From: Carya illinoinensis
Taxonomy: Eukaryota; Streptophyta; Magnoliopsida; Fagales; Juglandaceae
DNA: 64,000 nt
NCBI RefSeq assembly: GCF_018687715.1
Contig: NC_056757.1
Location: 31,123,501-31,187,500 of the forward strand
Reading direction: 5' to 3'
Shown here: piece by piece, positions 10,506 to 21,598 of the stretch
Layout of the letters: each line of letters starts with the position of its first letter
Position numbering within the stretch: position 1 is the first letter of the stretch
Program-made: the position numbers and the translations under genes
The notes under the pieces: model-generated
What the model was told of the DNA's origin: nothing
Seen by the model: only the letters and a program-made list of their open reading frames with translations
Databases searched by the model: none

Positions 10506-13500
10506 ATGGGTAAGATAGTGGAGAGGAAGAAGAAGAAAGGACGGCCTTCTCTATTAGATCTCCAGAAGCGTACGCTCAAGGAACAAGAACAGCAGCACCA
10601 GCTACAGAAGCGGAACCACGACTCTGCCCGTCATTCCACCCCCAATCATTCAACTCTCCCAGCTGCCTCTCCTACCCCTCTCCGGCGTTCCACTCGCCGT
10701 AACCCTAACACCCAGGACGACGACGACGACGAAGAAGACGAATTGGCCGGAAAGCGCCGCGAGAAGAAGCTGAAGCTGGTGCTCCGATTGCCCTCCCAGA
10801 ACTCGCCACTCAATTCCGGCGCCTCTCCCGATTTGTGCGGTTCTGATTCCAAGGCCGAGGAAGTGAACGAGAACAACGCTGCCTCGAATAGCAACAAGAA
10901 GAGGAAGATCAATGCGATCGGGAATGGATCTGGGTCCCTGGACAACCCCAAGGTATCGAATTTCTCGTTGCTTTGCCTGAATTAAAAAAAAAAAAAAAGT
11001 TTTGCGGCCGTACCCGCCAAATTGGCTTTTTAATCTGGACAACTGTTCTTTTCTCGGCGGACTCATGCGTTGCCATAAATTTGAAAACTCCTTGAATTTC
11101 GCACCGTTTGGACTTTGCCTTTTTTGAGCTTCTAGAATTTCAGGCGGTAAAAGGTTTGACTTGGCCCCGGGTTTGCTCTGGGAAATTGAGTCTCTTTGTA
11201 ATCCTACAATTATCGTACGAGTTTTTATTGGGATTGTTTAACATTTAATCCGTCTTTATTTACTGAACGTCTCTTATAATGAGTTGACTGTCAAATCTGA
11301 TGAAAAGCTTTAATTTGTTTTTTCTTTTTTCTTTTTAATAATTAGTTTTCACAGTTTGTAACTGTATTTGCCCTTTTTGGACGTTTTGAATGCTAGCGTA
11401 CTTTGCTTTTTCAGCCACTTTGGTTCTTCTTCCATACCCATAATGGAAAATATATGTTTCCCTCTATTTTTTTGCAGGGCGATAAGTCCGTTTCTGGTGC
11501 AAACCCCACAGACGCCCACCAAGGTTTGCGAATAGCCTGACGCCCATTTGCTTAAATAAGAAAAAAATTAGCCTTTCGCTTCTGGTCGGTGCTTATGTGC
11601 ATGGTGATCTGCAGGGAGTCAGTTGGATTCGGGACCCTCAACGCCTTTACCGGATAAAAAGCTGTTACTGTTCATTCTCGACAGGCTTCAAAAGTGTGTC
11701 TTTCAGTTTCCCAGATCGTATTTTGATTACTTTGATGTAGCTTTAGGTTTTCAGTTTTCTGATGTGTTTTTTGATTTTAATACCAGGAAGGACACTTATG
11801 GTGTGTTCTCTGACCCAGTGGACCCGAATGAGGTCAGTTCTTCAAAATGAAAGGTGACGCATTAATTTCTGAGGCTTGTCTGCATCTGTTTCTTACTTTT
11901 GTATTGTTATTTCTTTGTTTATGCAGCTTCCTGACTACCATGAGGTGATAGAGCACCCAATGGATTTTGGAACCGTGAGGAATAAACTTACTAGTGGAGC
12001 TTATGCCATCTTGGAACAGTTTGAGGTTGGGTTGTGCTTGTGCAGTTTCATCTTCATTTGATCCCTTTTCCTATTTCCTAATTTGAATTTTTTAGGTTTT
12101 TAATTTCCTGTAGATGTTCCAGTTGGCGTTTGGTTTTCTAGGGACTAGAGATAAATTTCATCTTCAGCTGTCCTGACTGACATCATATAAAATTCTTGTT
12201 GGCTGTGTTTTGTATGAAACATCTTATTGGTTAGATTGGCTGGCCAATCAACCTCCCATACATGTCGCATTTATGTGGTTTCAGGACCATTGAACTCATC
12301 TGTGAAGGATTTCGATTTCTTCTCTGCTTTATTCAATTCAAATGCCTTGTTCTATAACGCTAAGATTACAGATCTTGTCGTAGCTGGTAGGTTTTATACC
12401 TTCTATAAGAGAAGTCTTTCCCCTTCCTCCTATGTGTAATTTGCGCACTGGATGCATTCAAATATATCCTAGATGTGATAGATAAAGGGAACATGACCTA
12501 GTATTTAGTCAGTTTCAATACGGGAGTTTTTGTTGTTGAACACTGAGATTTCAAGCCTATGAGCTCAAGTATGCTAAACTGGGGTTTTCATGCTAATTGA
12601 CTACATATTTCAGTTGTGTATAAAGTTCTCTGTCTATCCGTGACAACGAACACCAAGTGAGTTTTTCCTTTTGAAGATCTGATTTCGTGTCTGTACCACT
12701 CGTTGGAATTGTTAAGGTTTAGAAACTTAAGGTACCTCTTGCAATACCCCAATTCAGTATGAGAGGTGAATTCTATATTGCCTTGGAGGGAGTTCTTATG
12801 GTCTATGATAATTCCAAGGAGCTCTAATTGTAACGTTGTTAATTTTTTTGGAACTGTTAATTGGTATTGTAATATCCTGGATTTTGTATGAGAAGGTAGT
12901 TAATGTGATCCCCCATTACTTGAGACTGAGAAGTTCTTGCATCTTATAATGATTCAAGGGTTCGAATGGTAACATGGATTAATTCTTTTGGAGTACAAGT
13001 CCACGTGGATAGGTTGAGGTCGTAGTGGTCTTTGTACTTTTTTTCTGGTACTCCGAGCTTTGTATTGACTGTTAAACTCAAGGCATTAAAACAAGCTCTG
13101 AAGAAATGGAATGTGGAGGAGCTTGGGATCACAGAAAATAAGAGGAAGCTTTTGCTGCAAAAACTGCAGTGCTTGGAGGATAGGGAGCTGTTGGGGACAT
13201 ATCCGGTGAGGAATTGGAGAGAAAAAAGAGAGGAGATGGCTGAATTAGAAAAGATAACTTTAATGGAGAAAATTTCTTGGAGGCAGAAATCTCAGTCCTT
13301 TGGTTGAAAAGGAAGGTGACTAGTGTACAAATTTTTTGCACCCAATGGAGTACTCTCATTGAAGAATAATGCTATTGAGGTACTTCATGACTGCATCCTT
13401 TAAGATCAAGAGGCCATTGAGGAACATATTGTCAATTTCTATGAGAAGCTGTTCAGGGAAGAATTTTCATGGAGACCTAAGCTTGATAGGCTGTTTTTTT

Positions 13501-16500
13501 ATTCCTTTGACCTGGTAAGTGCAGACTGGTTGGAGAGAAATTTTAAAGATGATGAAGTTGTTGATGTGGATAGAGGAATGGTGAGGGATAAGGCTTCAGG
13601 CCCGGATGGTTTACAATGGCTTTCTTCTAAGCTAGTTAGGACATAGTGTGGGAAGATATTATGAAGGTTTTTCTTGAATTTTATTCATTTATGTGAAATT
13701 CGAGAAAAGTTTCAATGCTACTTTTATTGCACTAAATCCTAAGGGGGGTGGGGGGGATGTGGAAATGCCAGACTTTCGGCCTATTAGTTTGGTAAATGGG
13801 GTGTACAAGATCATTTCCAAGGTGCTAGCTAATCGCATAAGTGTGGTGTTGGATAAAATTATTTTGGAATCTCAAAGTGCCTTTGTGAGAGGGAGACAAA
13901 TTCTTGATTTAGTCTTAATTGCTAATGAATGTTTGGATAATAGAATTAGATTGGATGAATTTGGGATTTTGATCAAATTGGACATGGAAAAGGCATGCGA
14001 CCATGTTAGTCAGGATTTCCTTTTGTAGTTATTTGGGAGATATGGTTTTGGAGAGAAGTGGTGTCTGTGGATCAAGCATTGCATTTCAACGTCGATATTC
14101 TCCATTTTGGTGAATAGCACCCCGGTTGGGTTTTTTAATAATTCACATAGCTTGAGACAAGGAGATCTGTTATCTCCGTTATCTCCTTTTCTTTTTGTTC
14201 TAGTCATGGATGCTATGAGTAGAATGATTGAAGCAACAGTAGAAGGAAGTTTCTTGTTGGGTTTTGTGGTGAGAGATGGGTCTCAGAATAGCTTAAAAGC
14301 ATCACAGCTTTTTGCCAACGACACTTTAATTTTAGTGAGACCAATCAAGAACATCTTCGTTCTTTGAGAGCCTTGTTGTTATGTTCTGAAGCGGTTTAAG
14401 GTCTCAGAATTAACTTAATCAAGTCTGAAATTGGACCAATAGGCTCTGTATCCAATATTTCAGATTTGGCTAATATTTTGGAGTGTAAGATACCTTCACT
14501 GCCTTTGAAGTATCTTGGTCTTCCCTTGGATGCTTCTCACAAATCTGTTTTGATATGGGATGGGGTGATCGAGAAGATTGAGAGAAGGTTGGCTACTTGG
14601 AAAAAGTTATATTTGTCTAAAGGGGGAAGAATTACTTTGATAAAAAGTACATTTTCTAATCTTCCTACTTATTTCCTCTCTCTTCTCCCTATGCCGGCAG
14701 GGGTGGCAAATAGAATTGAGAGGATTTTTTGGAATTTCTTGTGGGAAGGTAAAGGGGAGGAAAGAAAGTTTCACTTGGTAAGTTGGAATAAGGTGTGTCA
14801 ACCAATTTCTTGTGAAGGTTTGGGGGTGCATAATTTGAGGCTCTTTAACAAAGCTCTTATTGGGAAAATGGTTATGGAGATATCATTGTGAGAGGGAATG
14901 CATTATGGAAAAATGTAGTTGATGTTAAATATGGGAGAATGTGGGGGAGCTGATGCTCTAATGAAGTAAGAGGAGCGTACATGATGGGTTTGTGGAAGTC
15001 CATTAGGATGGGTTGGGGGGAGTTTGTCAATCATATTAAATTTAAGGTTGGGGATAGGACAAGGATGCATTTTTGGCATGATATTTGGTGTGGGGATTTA
15101 ACTCTCAAGAATGTTTTTCCTTCCCTGTTTAGGATTGCTAGGGATCAATATGCTGCAGTGGCTGATTCCCTTTCTTTTTTGAATAATAATCCTCAATGGA
15201 GTGTTGAATTTGTGAGAGATGTGCATGATTGGGAAGTGAATGTAGTCTCATATTTTTTTGGAAGATTATACAATGTCAAGATTGTTTAGGGAAGGGAGGA
15301 TAGCTTGCTGTGGGTTCATACAGGAAATTCCAGATTTTCGGTTAGTTCCTTTTATAAGGTGCTAACCTGCCATTGTGTTTGTGATTACCCCTGGAAATGC
15401 ATTTGGAAAGTTAAGGTGCCTAGTAAGGTGGCATTTTTCGGTTGGTTGGTGTCTCTTGGAAAAATTCTGACCACGGATAACTTAAGGAAGTGTGGACTTT
15501 ATGTAGTAGATTGGTGCTTTATGTGTAAAAAAGATGGTGAATCTGTTAACCATCTTTTTCTTCACTGTGAGGTGGCCAAGATTTTGTTGAATGAGATTTT
15601 TGCTAGGATGGGAATGGCTTGGGTTATGCCTAAGCAAGTGGTGGATTTTCTTGCCTGTTGGAAAGGTTTTGAGGGAAGACAATGTGTTGCTGCCATTTGG
15701 AAGATGATCCCCTCATGTTTGATGTCGTGCTTATAGTTGGAGAGGAATAGGAGGTGTTTTGAAGACAGAGAATGCTCGATGGGAGAACTTGGGGAGTTTT
15801 CTATTATACTTTGAGTTTGTGGGCTAAGGCTCTTGTATTGAATGGAGATGATTTTCTTAATTTGCTTTATTCTTTTTCAGTTTCTTAAGTGTATGTAGGT
15901 ATTTTCTCTTGTATACTTCCTATGTACTTGGGCTATGCCTATTCTTGCTAATAAAATCTCTTATTAATCATAAAAAAAAAGGTCCACATGTGACTTGCGC
16001 TTTCCATTGGTTTTTACATCTCTCGGGCTTAACTCAGATTGTAAAAGGGTTTGGTGGGCTTGATCGATTTTCCCAATTTGAGAATGAAATAAAAGATTTT
16101 AGATTGATTTCTTGGTGAACACAATCTAGTTAAAGATGCCAAGCTGTGATGCACTGCTTGATACTCAGTTTGTTTACATATAATTATGTGATAAATATTT
16201 TAACAGCTAATGCATTGGAATGGCTATAGCCTAGAATAACTTTTTTACACACTGTGCATGCCTTCTGTTGGGTAATTGGAGTTAATGAATTTAAGAAGCA
16301 CTCAAAATAATCGGTTTCTCTCATTTTTCCCACAGGCAGTTGACTTGGCTGCTTATGTGCCACCATATCTGCACAATCTGGGCTCTTATACCAGATGATA
16401 ACAATTTTTAGCTGAAAGAAAGAAAAAACTTGTTTTTCTAGTGGAACAAAACCAACGATGTCAAGCCAGGAGTAGTATGGTTGTGAAACTGGTTGTAGGA

Positions 16501-19255
16501 AGTAAAAGCTCTTTGCTTTGTATATTTGCTTGCATTCTTTGCATTAAATTTAGAGCACATGGGAGGTGTTTTTTCTTTTGAGTTACATGTGACGGGAGCT
16601 TCACAGGGCCACATTAGTGTTTCAATACAAAGAGACATCAGGCTTAATACTTGATGTTTGATGTAGCCCATTGTGTCGTTGAGGATGATAAACAGGAGGG
16701 CCATTCTGCTGTTGTAGTTAGATTATTTAGTGGTTTCCTTCCATGTTTACAATCATCGTTTAGTTGTCTAAGGCAAGGTCAAGTGAATTTCTGCTGATGT
16801 TTTTCTTATATTCTAGGATTTATTATGTATTCTTGTTTTGTGATGTTCTGTTAAGAAATTGGCTCAAATCCATATTGAGGAAATGATTCATTATGGTATA
16901 TTATAAAAATCTTTCAATCTGCATCATCTTCCAATGATAGCCCATATTGATATTAGGCAAATGACTTGGTGGAATGATACTCTAGATAGCTTTTTTTATT
17001 CATATTTTGGAAGAATGCTAGTGACTGCATTTCCTGAGAATGAAAATTTCATTTTATTATCATGCAGAAAGATGTTTTCTTAATCTGTTCGAACGCAATG
17101 CAGTATAATGCACCTGATACCATATATTTTCGACAGGTATGGTCTGTCTTAAACTTCAATCTTGCATTATTTCAATATCTTTTGTGCTGTCTTACTTATA
17201 AATATATATATCTTTTGTATTGTCTAAAACTTGTTTCTTCTTTCAGGCACGATCCATACATGAGCTGGCAAGAAAGAGCTTTGAAAATTTGAGGCAAGAT
17301 GGTGATGATAACGACCCAGAACCAAAAATAGTTAGAAGAGGTAGACCACCGACCAAAAATTTAAAAAAATCACTGGGCAGGCCTTCCTTGGAGCTTGCTG
17401 GTCCAGAATTTTCCGCTGATGCCACTCTTGCTACTGGGGGAGAAAACACCAACTGGTCCAATTATGATCTGAGAAAGGGAATTCATCTTTTGGAGAAGTC
17501 TGCTTTAGCAGATTCGTCTGGACAACTTCATGGTTCTCGCGATAATGGTGCTTATACTAGTTGGTTGGGCGATAACAAATTTGACAGGAATGATGAATCT
17601 ACAGGTTCGGAACTAGATTATTAACTTGCTTTTGGTTGTTCATCATCTTCAATTATTCTGCCTGATTTGAGCTTCTGTCACTTATTTTACAGGTTCCATG
17701 ATGAAGGGTAATCAAATGAAGCATGGGAAGAAACAAGTTGTACTTGATGAGAACAGACGAAATACATATAAGCACTCCCAGCCATTGCCTGGTGGACAAG
17801 AGATGTCCGTGCTAACTACTTTTGTTGGAGAGAGGAAGCAGCTAATGGCTGTATGTATTACATTGTTGTTTAATTCTTTGATTCTGAAGAAGTGATACCA
17901 CTCAAGATTGTATGAAATTCCAGTGAATCCACGGTGGATCTGTTAGCTTAAAATTCTTCAATGATCTGGCCAAATGATTCTGTCAGCTGGCAATGAACTA
18001 TAGTATATTGCAGTTTTAAGTTACATAAAGCGACAGAAACTATAAACGATGTGATGATTAGATGGAACTGGTGCACCTTTAAACTACATTTAAGTTGTCA
18101 ATGGCCTCTAATATTTCCCCTTGAGGAATCATTTATAGTTAGATATAACTCGGAATTTTTTGTGTTTTTAGTTGACAAATTATTTGGTTAGCTTATCGGG
18201 TCCTGACTTTTGTTGGTTAGTTGACTTGGCTTTTTTATATGTATCAGGTAGGGCTTCTTTCAGAGTTTGGTTATGCGAGGAGCCTGGCTCGTTTTGCTTC
18301 AAATCTTGGACCTGGTGCTTGGAAAGTTGCTTCTAAGAAGATCGAGAGATCTTTGCCTGCTGGCCTTAAGTTTGGCCCTGGATGGGTTGGAGAAAATGAT
18401 GTCACACCTCCAAGGCCACTGCCACGACCTTCTTCATTACCTGGTCGACTGTCACCACCACGGTCATTTCCTCTTGTTGAAAATTCACACTCTTTTGCAA
18501 TTCACACTGTTGAATCGAAGGGAGAAACCTTATCAGAGACACCCGAAGGAAATAATTTGTCTGAAAAACAAGTACCTTCTACTCACTCAGCTTTGGATGG
18601 CCATCTAAGCAAGCATCTCCTTCCATCTGCCACCACATCCTCATCCCCCATTTCTGTGCATAAATCACCTGAACCCCCAAAAGTTAAACCAGAAGTTGCT
18701 GAAGGATTTAATTCTCATACTGGGGTCAACATATTGAATGGTAGTACTGTTGCAAACAGGCCAAGGCCTCCTTTTCAGATTCATCAGAGCAGTATACTTC
18801 AACCTGGTATGAATGGATTTAACTCTTCATTTGGGTTTAACGTTGCAGCTCAAATGGGGAAACTAATTGGAGCAGCCAGGCCTCCTGGGTTTAGCTTACA
18901 GTCACCTCGGATGCTTGACACAATATCTAGGACTAATACTAACCTTGCCCATCTGGCAACTGCAAACAGCCGTAATTCGGAAGACCCCAAGATTATGGAA
19001 AGTTCAACTTCAACTAATTCTGGCGGCTCATTGCCAAACTCTGGTGGTGAGGCATTGGCAGTCCAAGTAAGAGGGCTTCATCCGCGGCCATCTCAGCAAG
19101 GGCGGTCACCACAACAGAAAACTGATTCCAGATTGTCGCCACAACAGAAACCAGATTCAGTTCCTCCAGACCTGAATGTCAGATTTCAGTCTCCAGGATC
19201 CCCTAGTTCTAGCAGAGTTGATGCAGCACAACCAGATTTAGCATTGCAGTTATGA
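10506..19255 (+). CDS. Bromodomain-containing protein (plant BRD/SWI-SNF-type), nine exons
   Basis: Predicted acetyl-lysine reader, nuclear, related to plant BRD1/BRD2/BRD13-type subunits of SWI/SNF remodellers. Exons: 10506-10952, 11478-11523, 11615-11693, 11787-11832, 11927-12025, 17068-17136, 17247-17604, 17693-17850, 18248-19255. All junctions are GT-AG and in phase, giving 769 aa. The start is [15 protein letters not shown], preferred over an in-frame ATG 69 bases upstream in GA-rich leader. Residues 1-149 are basic and acidic low complexity. The bromodomain spans about 178-275: [17 protein letters not shown], then [17 protein letters not shown], where N253 of YNAP is the acetyl-lysine-binding Asn. 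An AT-hook-like RRGRPP follows. The C-terminus is Pro/Ser-rich and ends [13 protein letters not shown] and PDLALQL, typical of the plant subfamily. Intron 5 (about 5 kb) splits the bromodomain and contains a LINE. Confidence 0.92.
12700..12960. repeat. Diverged repeat pair, possible LTR remnant, in bromodomain-gene intron
   Basis: Two similar phrases occur in a row: GCAATACCCCAATTCAGTATGAGAGG (only its start conserved) near 12740, and GTAATATCCTGGATTTTGTATGAGAAGG near 12870, each followed by a TTCTT...TATAATGATTC-like or TGATAATTC-like segment. They look like decayed copies of one transposon-derived sequence. No termini were defined. Confidence 0.3.
13008..15981 (+). mobile_element. 5'-truncated LINE (RT and zf-RVT parts) in bromodomain-gene intron
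   Basis: Non-LTR retrotransposon copy on the same strand as the host gene. It begins mid-ORF2 (DRLRS, stop, [14 protein letters not shown]). The reverse transcriptase follows near 13690-14360 ([51 protein letters not shown]). The C-terminal zf-RVT-like region is at 15305-15736 ([38 protein letters not shown]). It ends in an AATAAAATC-type tail with a run of 9 A at 15972-15980. Several stops and frameshifts break it, and the catalytic FADD box is FAND. A candidate 9-bp target duplication is GTCCACGTG (12999-13007) versus GTCCACATG (15982-15990), with one mismatch. ORF1 and the endonuclease are absent. Confidence 0.88.
15991..17060. other. Remainder of bromodomain-gene intron 5, no feature seen
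   Basis: Ordinary T-rich intron sequence leads to a good acceptor (TTATCATGCAG) before the exon at 17068. No further coding or transposon signature was recognised. Confidence 0.5.
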
Positions 19256-19735
19256 GAATGATTGAGTTATTGTTTTTCCCTTCTTTTACTTAAGTTAACC
19301 ATAGAAAGGTTGGTTTATGATTTGTTACTCCTGGTTATGAGACCAACCCAGGGACTCTTTGATGTGGAGTAGATTAGAGCCACACCTAACTGTATTGTAG
19401 AAGAATAGACTAGGCTTTCCTTGTACAGATTAATGCATTCTGATTCTTAGGCCCACACGCAAAAAGGTTTCATTTGTAAGATTGGAAGCCATCATCTAGC
19501 AAGAATATATTTCTAGCTTATATCATGTCTTAATTTCTTTTTTAATGCACAAAAAGAATTTGCTTCGGATGTGATAAATTGTGGACTCAAATATGTATGA
19601 TCATTGGACAAACAGGACTGTCTCACTTGGGATTAATGTTTGTTACCACCGAAGACCAAGTCCACTTGGAAAGTTCCCAACTCCTGAAATTAGTTTGCCA
19701 GCAATCTTTGAGAAAATCGTAGAGCTGTTAAAGAA
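19256..19735. other. 3' flank of bromodomain gene
   Basis: A T-rich 3' UTR with several possible poly(A) sites follows the TGA. An open frame at 19581-19787 has no recognisable domain and runs into the adjacent MITE. Confidence 0.5.
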
Positions 19736-19738
19736 GGG

Positions 19739-19916
19739 AAATGATATTTACAGTCATGAGTGTGTAAGAGTTGTACAATTATTTTAACAAAAATAAATAA
19801 ATATGAGATTTATATAAAAAAAAAATTAATTTTTTAATAATAAATTTTATTTTTTTTTAAAATAATTAAATAATATTTAAACACTTCACAATTATATGCA
19901 ACATTACTCGTCATAC
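19739..19916. repeat. MITE copy (CATGAGTGT...GCAACATTACTC type)
   Basis: The element starts AAATGATATTTACAGTCATG, has an A/T-rich middle (ATGAGATTTATATAAAAAAA, TTTTTTAATAATAAATTTTA) and ends CACAATTATATGCAACATTA. The same order of phrases recurs at about 60528-60690 and 63297-63472, which defines a family of about 170 bp. Confidence 0.65.
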
Positions 19917-20536
19917 TACTTTTGGATTTGATAAATCAATGGGATAGCTAGGAAATTGGGTTGTGAGTATCTCACAAAGGGATTCTGCAACTACACGTCT
20001 GTCCAATCATCCAGAAAATAATAGAAAATAGTGGATTTGTCATCATGGGTGTTTATTTATTTATTATCTTTTGTCAATTAGTGACTTGTTAGATGAAAAA
20101 ATAAAAAATTATTAGAATCTCTCTTTCCTTAAATTGGGTTTTGTTTGGGTCCGAGTTGGAGGATGACCTATTAATTGGGATTAGACATGCTGGCAGGTAA
20201 TTCTAATAATTTTTATATTTATTTTCTCTTGAGAAGAATATATGTATACATATAGTATGTCCCACAAATGTGTTTCGGATGCGACTGGTCCTTATCATCA
20301 TCATCATCATCATTTTACTGTGCTTATTACCATCATTATTAGTTTTATTTTGGAATCATGAGGTGTTCCTCTTTAGTAAGCAAAACAAACTATGCCCTCA
20401 TGATATGGGTATCTATTTGACACAATTATAAAAAGATCAAGAAAAAGGTGATTGCATATCATTAGCTATCTGTGTAAAGGAAATTGCTGTAGTGAAATAT
20501 TGGAAGTTGTGATTCAACCTACTTGAAATGCGCAGC

Positions 20537-20656
20537 TTCCTCTTTGCTACTCAGCCTGAGTTGGGATACTGTTGGGCTTGACAGGATAAAGAGTTACTCC
20601 TTGTTTATGAATTCATGCAAAAGGGCAGCCTAGAAAGACATCTCTTCAGCAGTATG
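20537..20656 (+). pseudogene. Receptor-like cytoplasmic kinase fragment
   Basis: One frame reads LGYCWA, stop, QDKELLLVYEFMQKGSLERH, then LF. This is the subdomain IV-V hinge region of plant receptor-like cytoplasmic kinases (usual family wording: GYC.ED.ELLLVYEFM.KGSLE.HLF). Only about 35 codons survive. An AG directly before GATAAAGAG could be a remnant intron acceptor. No catalytic loop or DFG motif is nearby, so this is a relic exon and not a gene. Confidence 0.75.
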
Positions 20657-20715
20657 AGCTTACACATGGAAATAAATTCAAATATCACCGTCCATATGTG
20701 CAGGCAATGTGCCCC

Positions 20716-20976
20716 AGCTGTACGAGTTTGATTGACTCATGCAAAACAAGTTATTTGGTTCACCATATACCACGTCATTTTATTTATGGAAGTCAAGCTT
20801 ATACGAGTTTTGTTCACAAACTTAGACAAAGTTGAGTCGAGTTTATACGAGTTTTGCTTGTTTAATATTCAAACAAATATTAATGTTTATAAACATTTCA
20901 TTTATTAAATAAACTAAATATATACAGGCTAAGTCCGAACTGTTCACAAGCTGCTCTGTTCATTTACAACTCTTGT
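20716..20976. repeat. Decayed hAT-like repeat (TACGAGTTT / GTTCATTTACAAC type)
   Basis: Repeated GTTTATACGAGTTTTG-type phrases and an end GTTCATTTACAACTCTTG resemble the end of the 742-bp hAT element at 29687-30428 (GTTCATTTACAGCCCTA). It looks like an older relative. Termini and target duplication are not clear. Confidence 0.35.
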
Positions 20977-21540
20977 ATAATATTGTAGTGGTGACCATTG
21001 ACCAGTATCAATTGAGTGAGTATTAACAGTAAAATAGTAATTATGTATGATGTATGACGTATATAGTAGGTTCAGTAACTCGATTGATAATGTATTGTGT
21101 ATAATAAGAAGGTCTTACTCCAAAGCACTTTCACCCATTTGTAAAAGGTATTCCTTCATTATCATAGGATTGTTTATAAAATTAAGGTTCATCTCTCTTA
21201 TTAAAAAAATAATTAGTTCTCTTTAGATTATAAATGGATGTTTAAATGAAAAATATAGTGCATTTAAGCAGTAATTCACATAATTATTAATTTTAATTAG
21301 AATGTTTGTAGAGGCTTTGCAATAAAGAAAGAGTTATTGCAAAATCACGTGAAATATAAAAATATATATTACAATTTGAGTGTTTTATTTTTTTATTTTT
21401 GTAAATCCTGAAATGGACTTGCTACGACGAAACAAGTCGTCTTTAAAGCTCGTACACCTTGCCTTTTTAGTTTTTATGACCCTCTCGGTCAAAACGCGTG
21501 ATAAGGTGATTCAAAGCGAGCCTTGTCACTGAAACGGGTT
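20977..21540. other. Upstream region of GAUT gene, nothing further recognised
   Basis: The stretch is AT-rich, then turns more GC-balanced from about 21410. The last 150 bp presumably hold the GAUT promoter. Confidence 0.4.
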
Positions 21541-21542
21541 TC

Positions 21543-21550
21543 TTTATAAA
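21543..21550 (+). promoter_or_regulatory. Putative TATA box of the GAUT gene
   Basis: TTTATAAA lies 49 bases before the ATG at 21599, and a (TC)n tract (21585-21597) directly precedes the start codon. The spacing fits a short leader. No other TATA-like motif lies closer. Confidence 0.45.
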
Positions 21551-21598
21551 CTCCGTCCGCACCCCCTGATTCCTACTGAAATAGTCTCTCTCTCTCTA

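Noticed and set aside
12285..12386. Possible alternative bromodomain exon reading [20 protein letters not shown]
   Set aside because: It resembles the real exon's SNA..YNA wording and is preceded by a good acceptor, but the acceptor-defined frame hits a stop at once. The in-frame AG has no pyrimidine tract, and the donor gives the wrong phase. Residue spacing also differs from the true exon at 17068.
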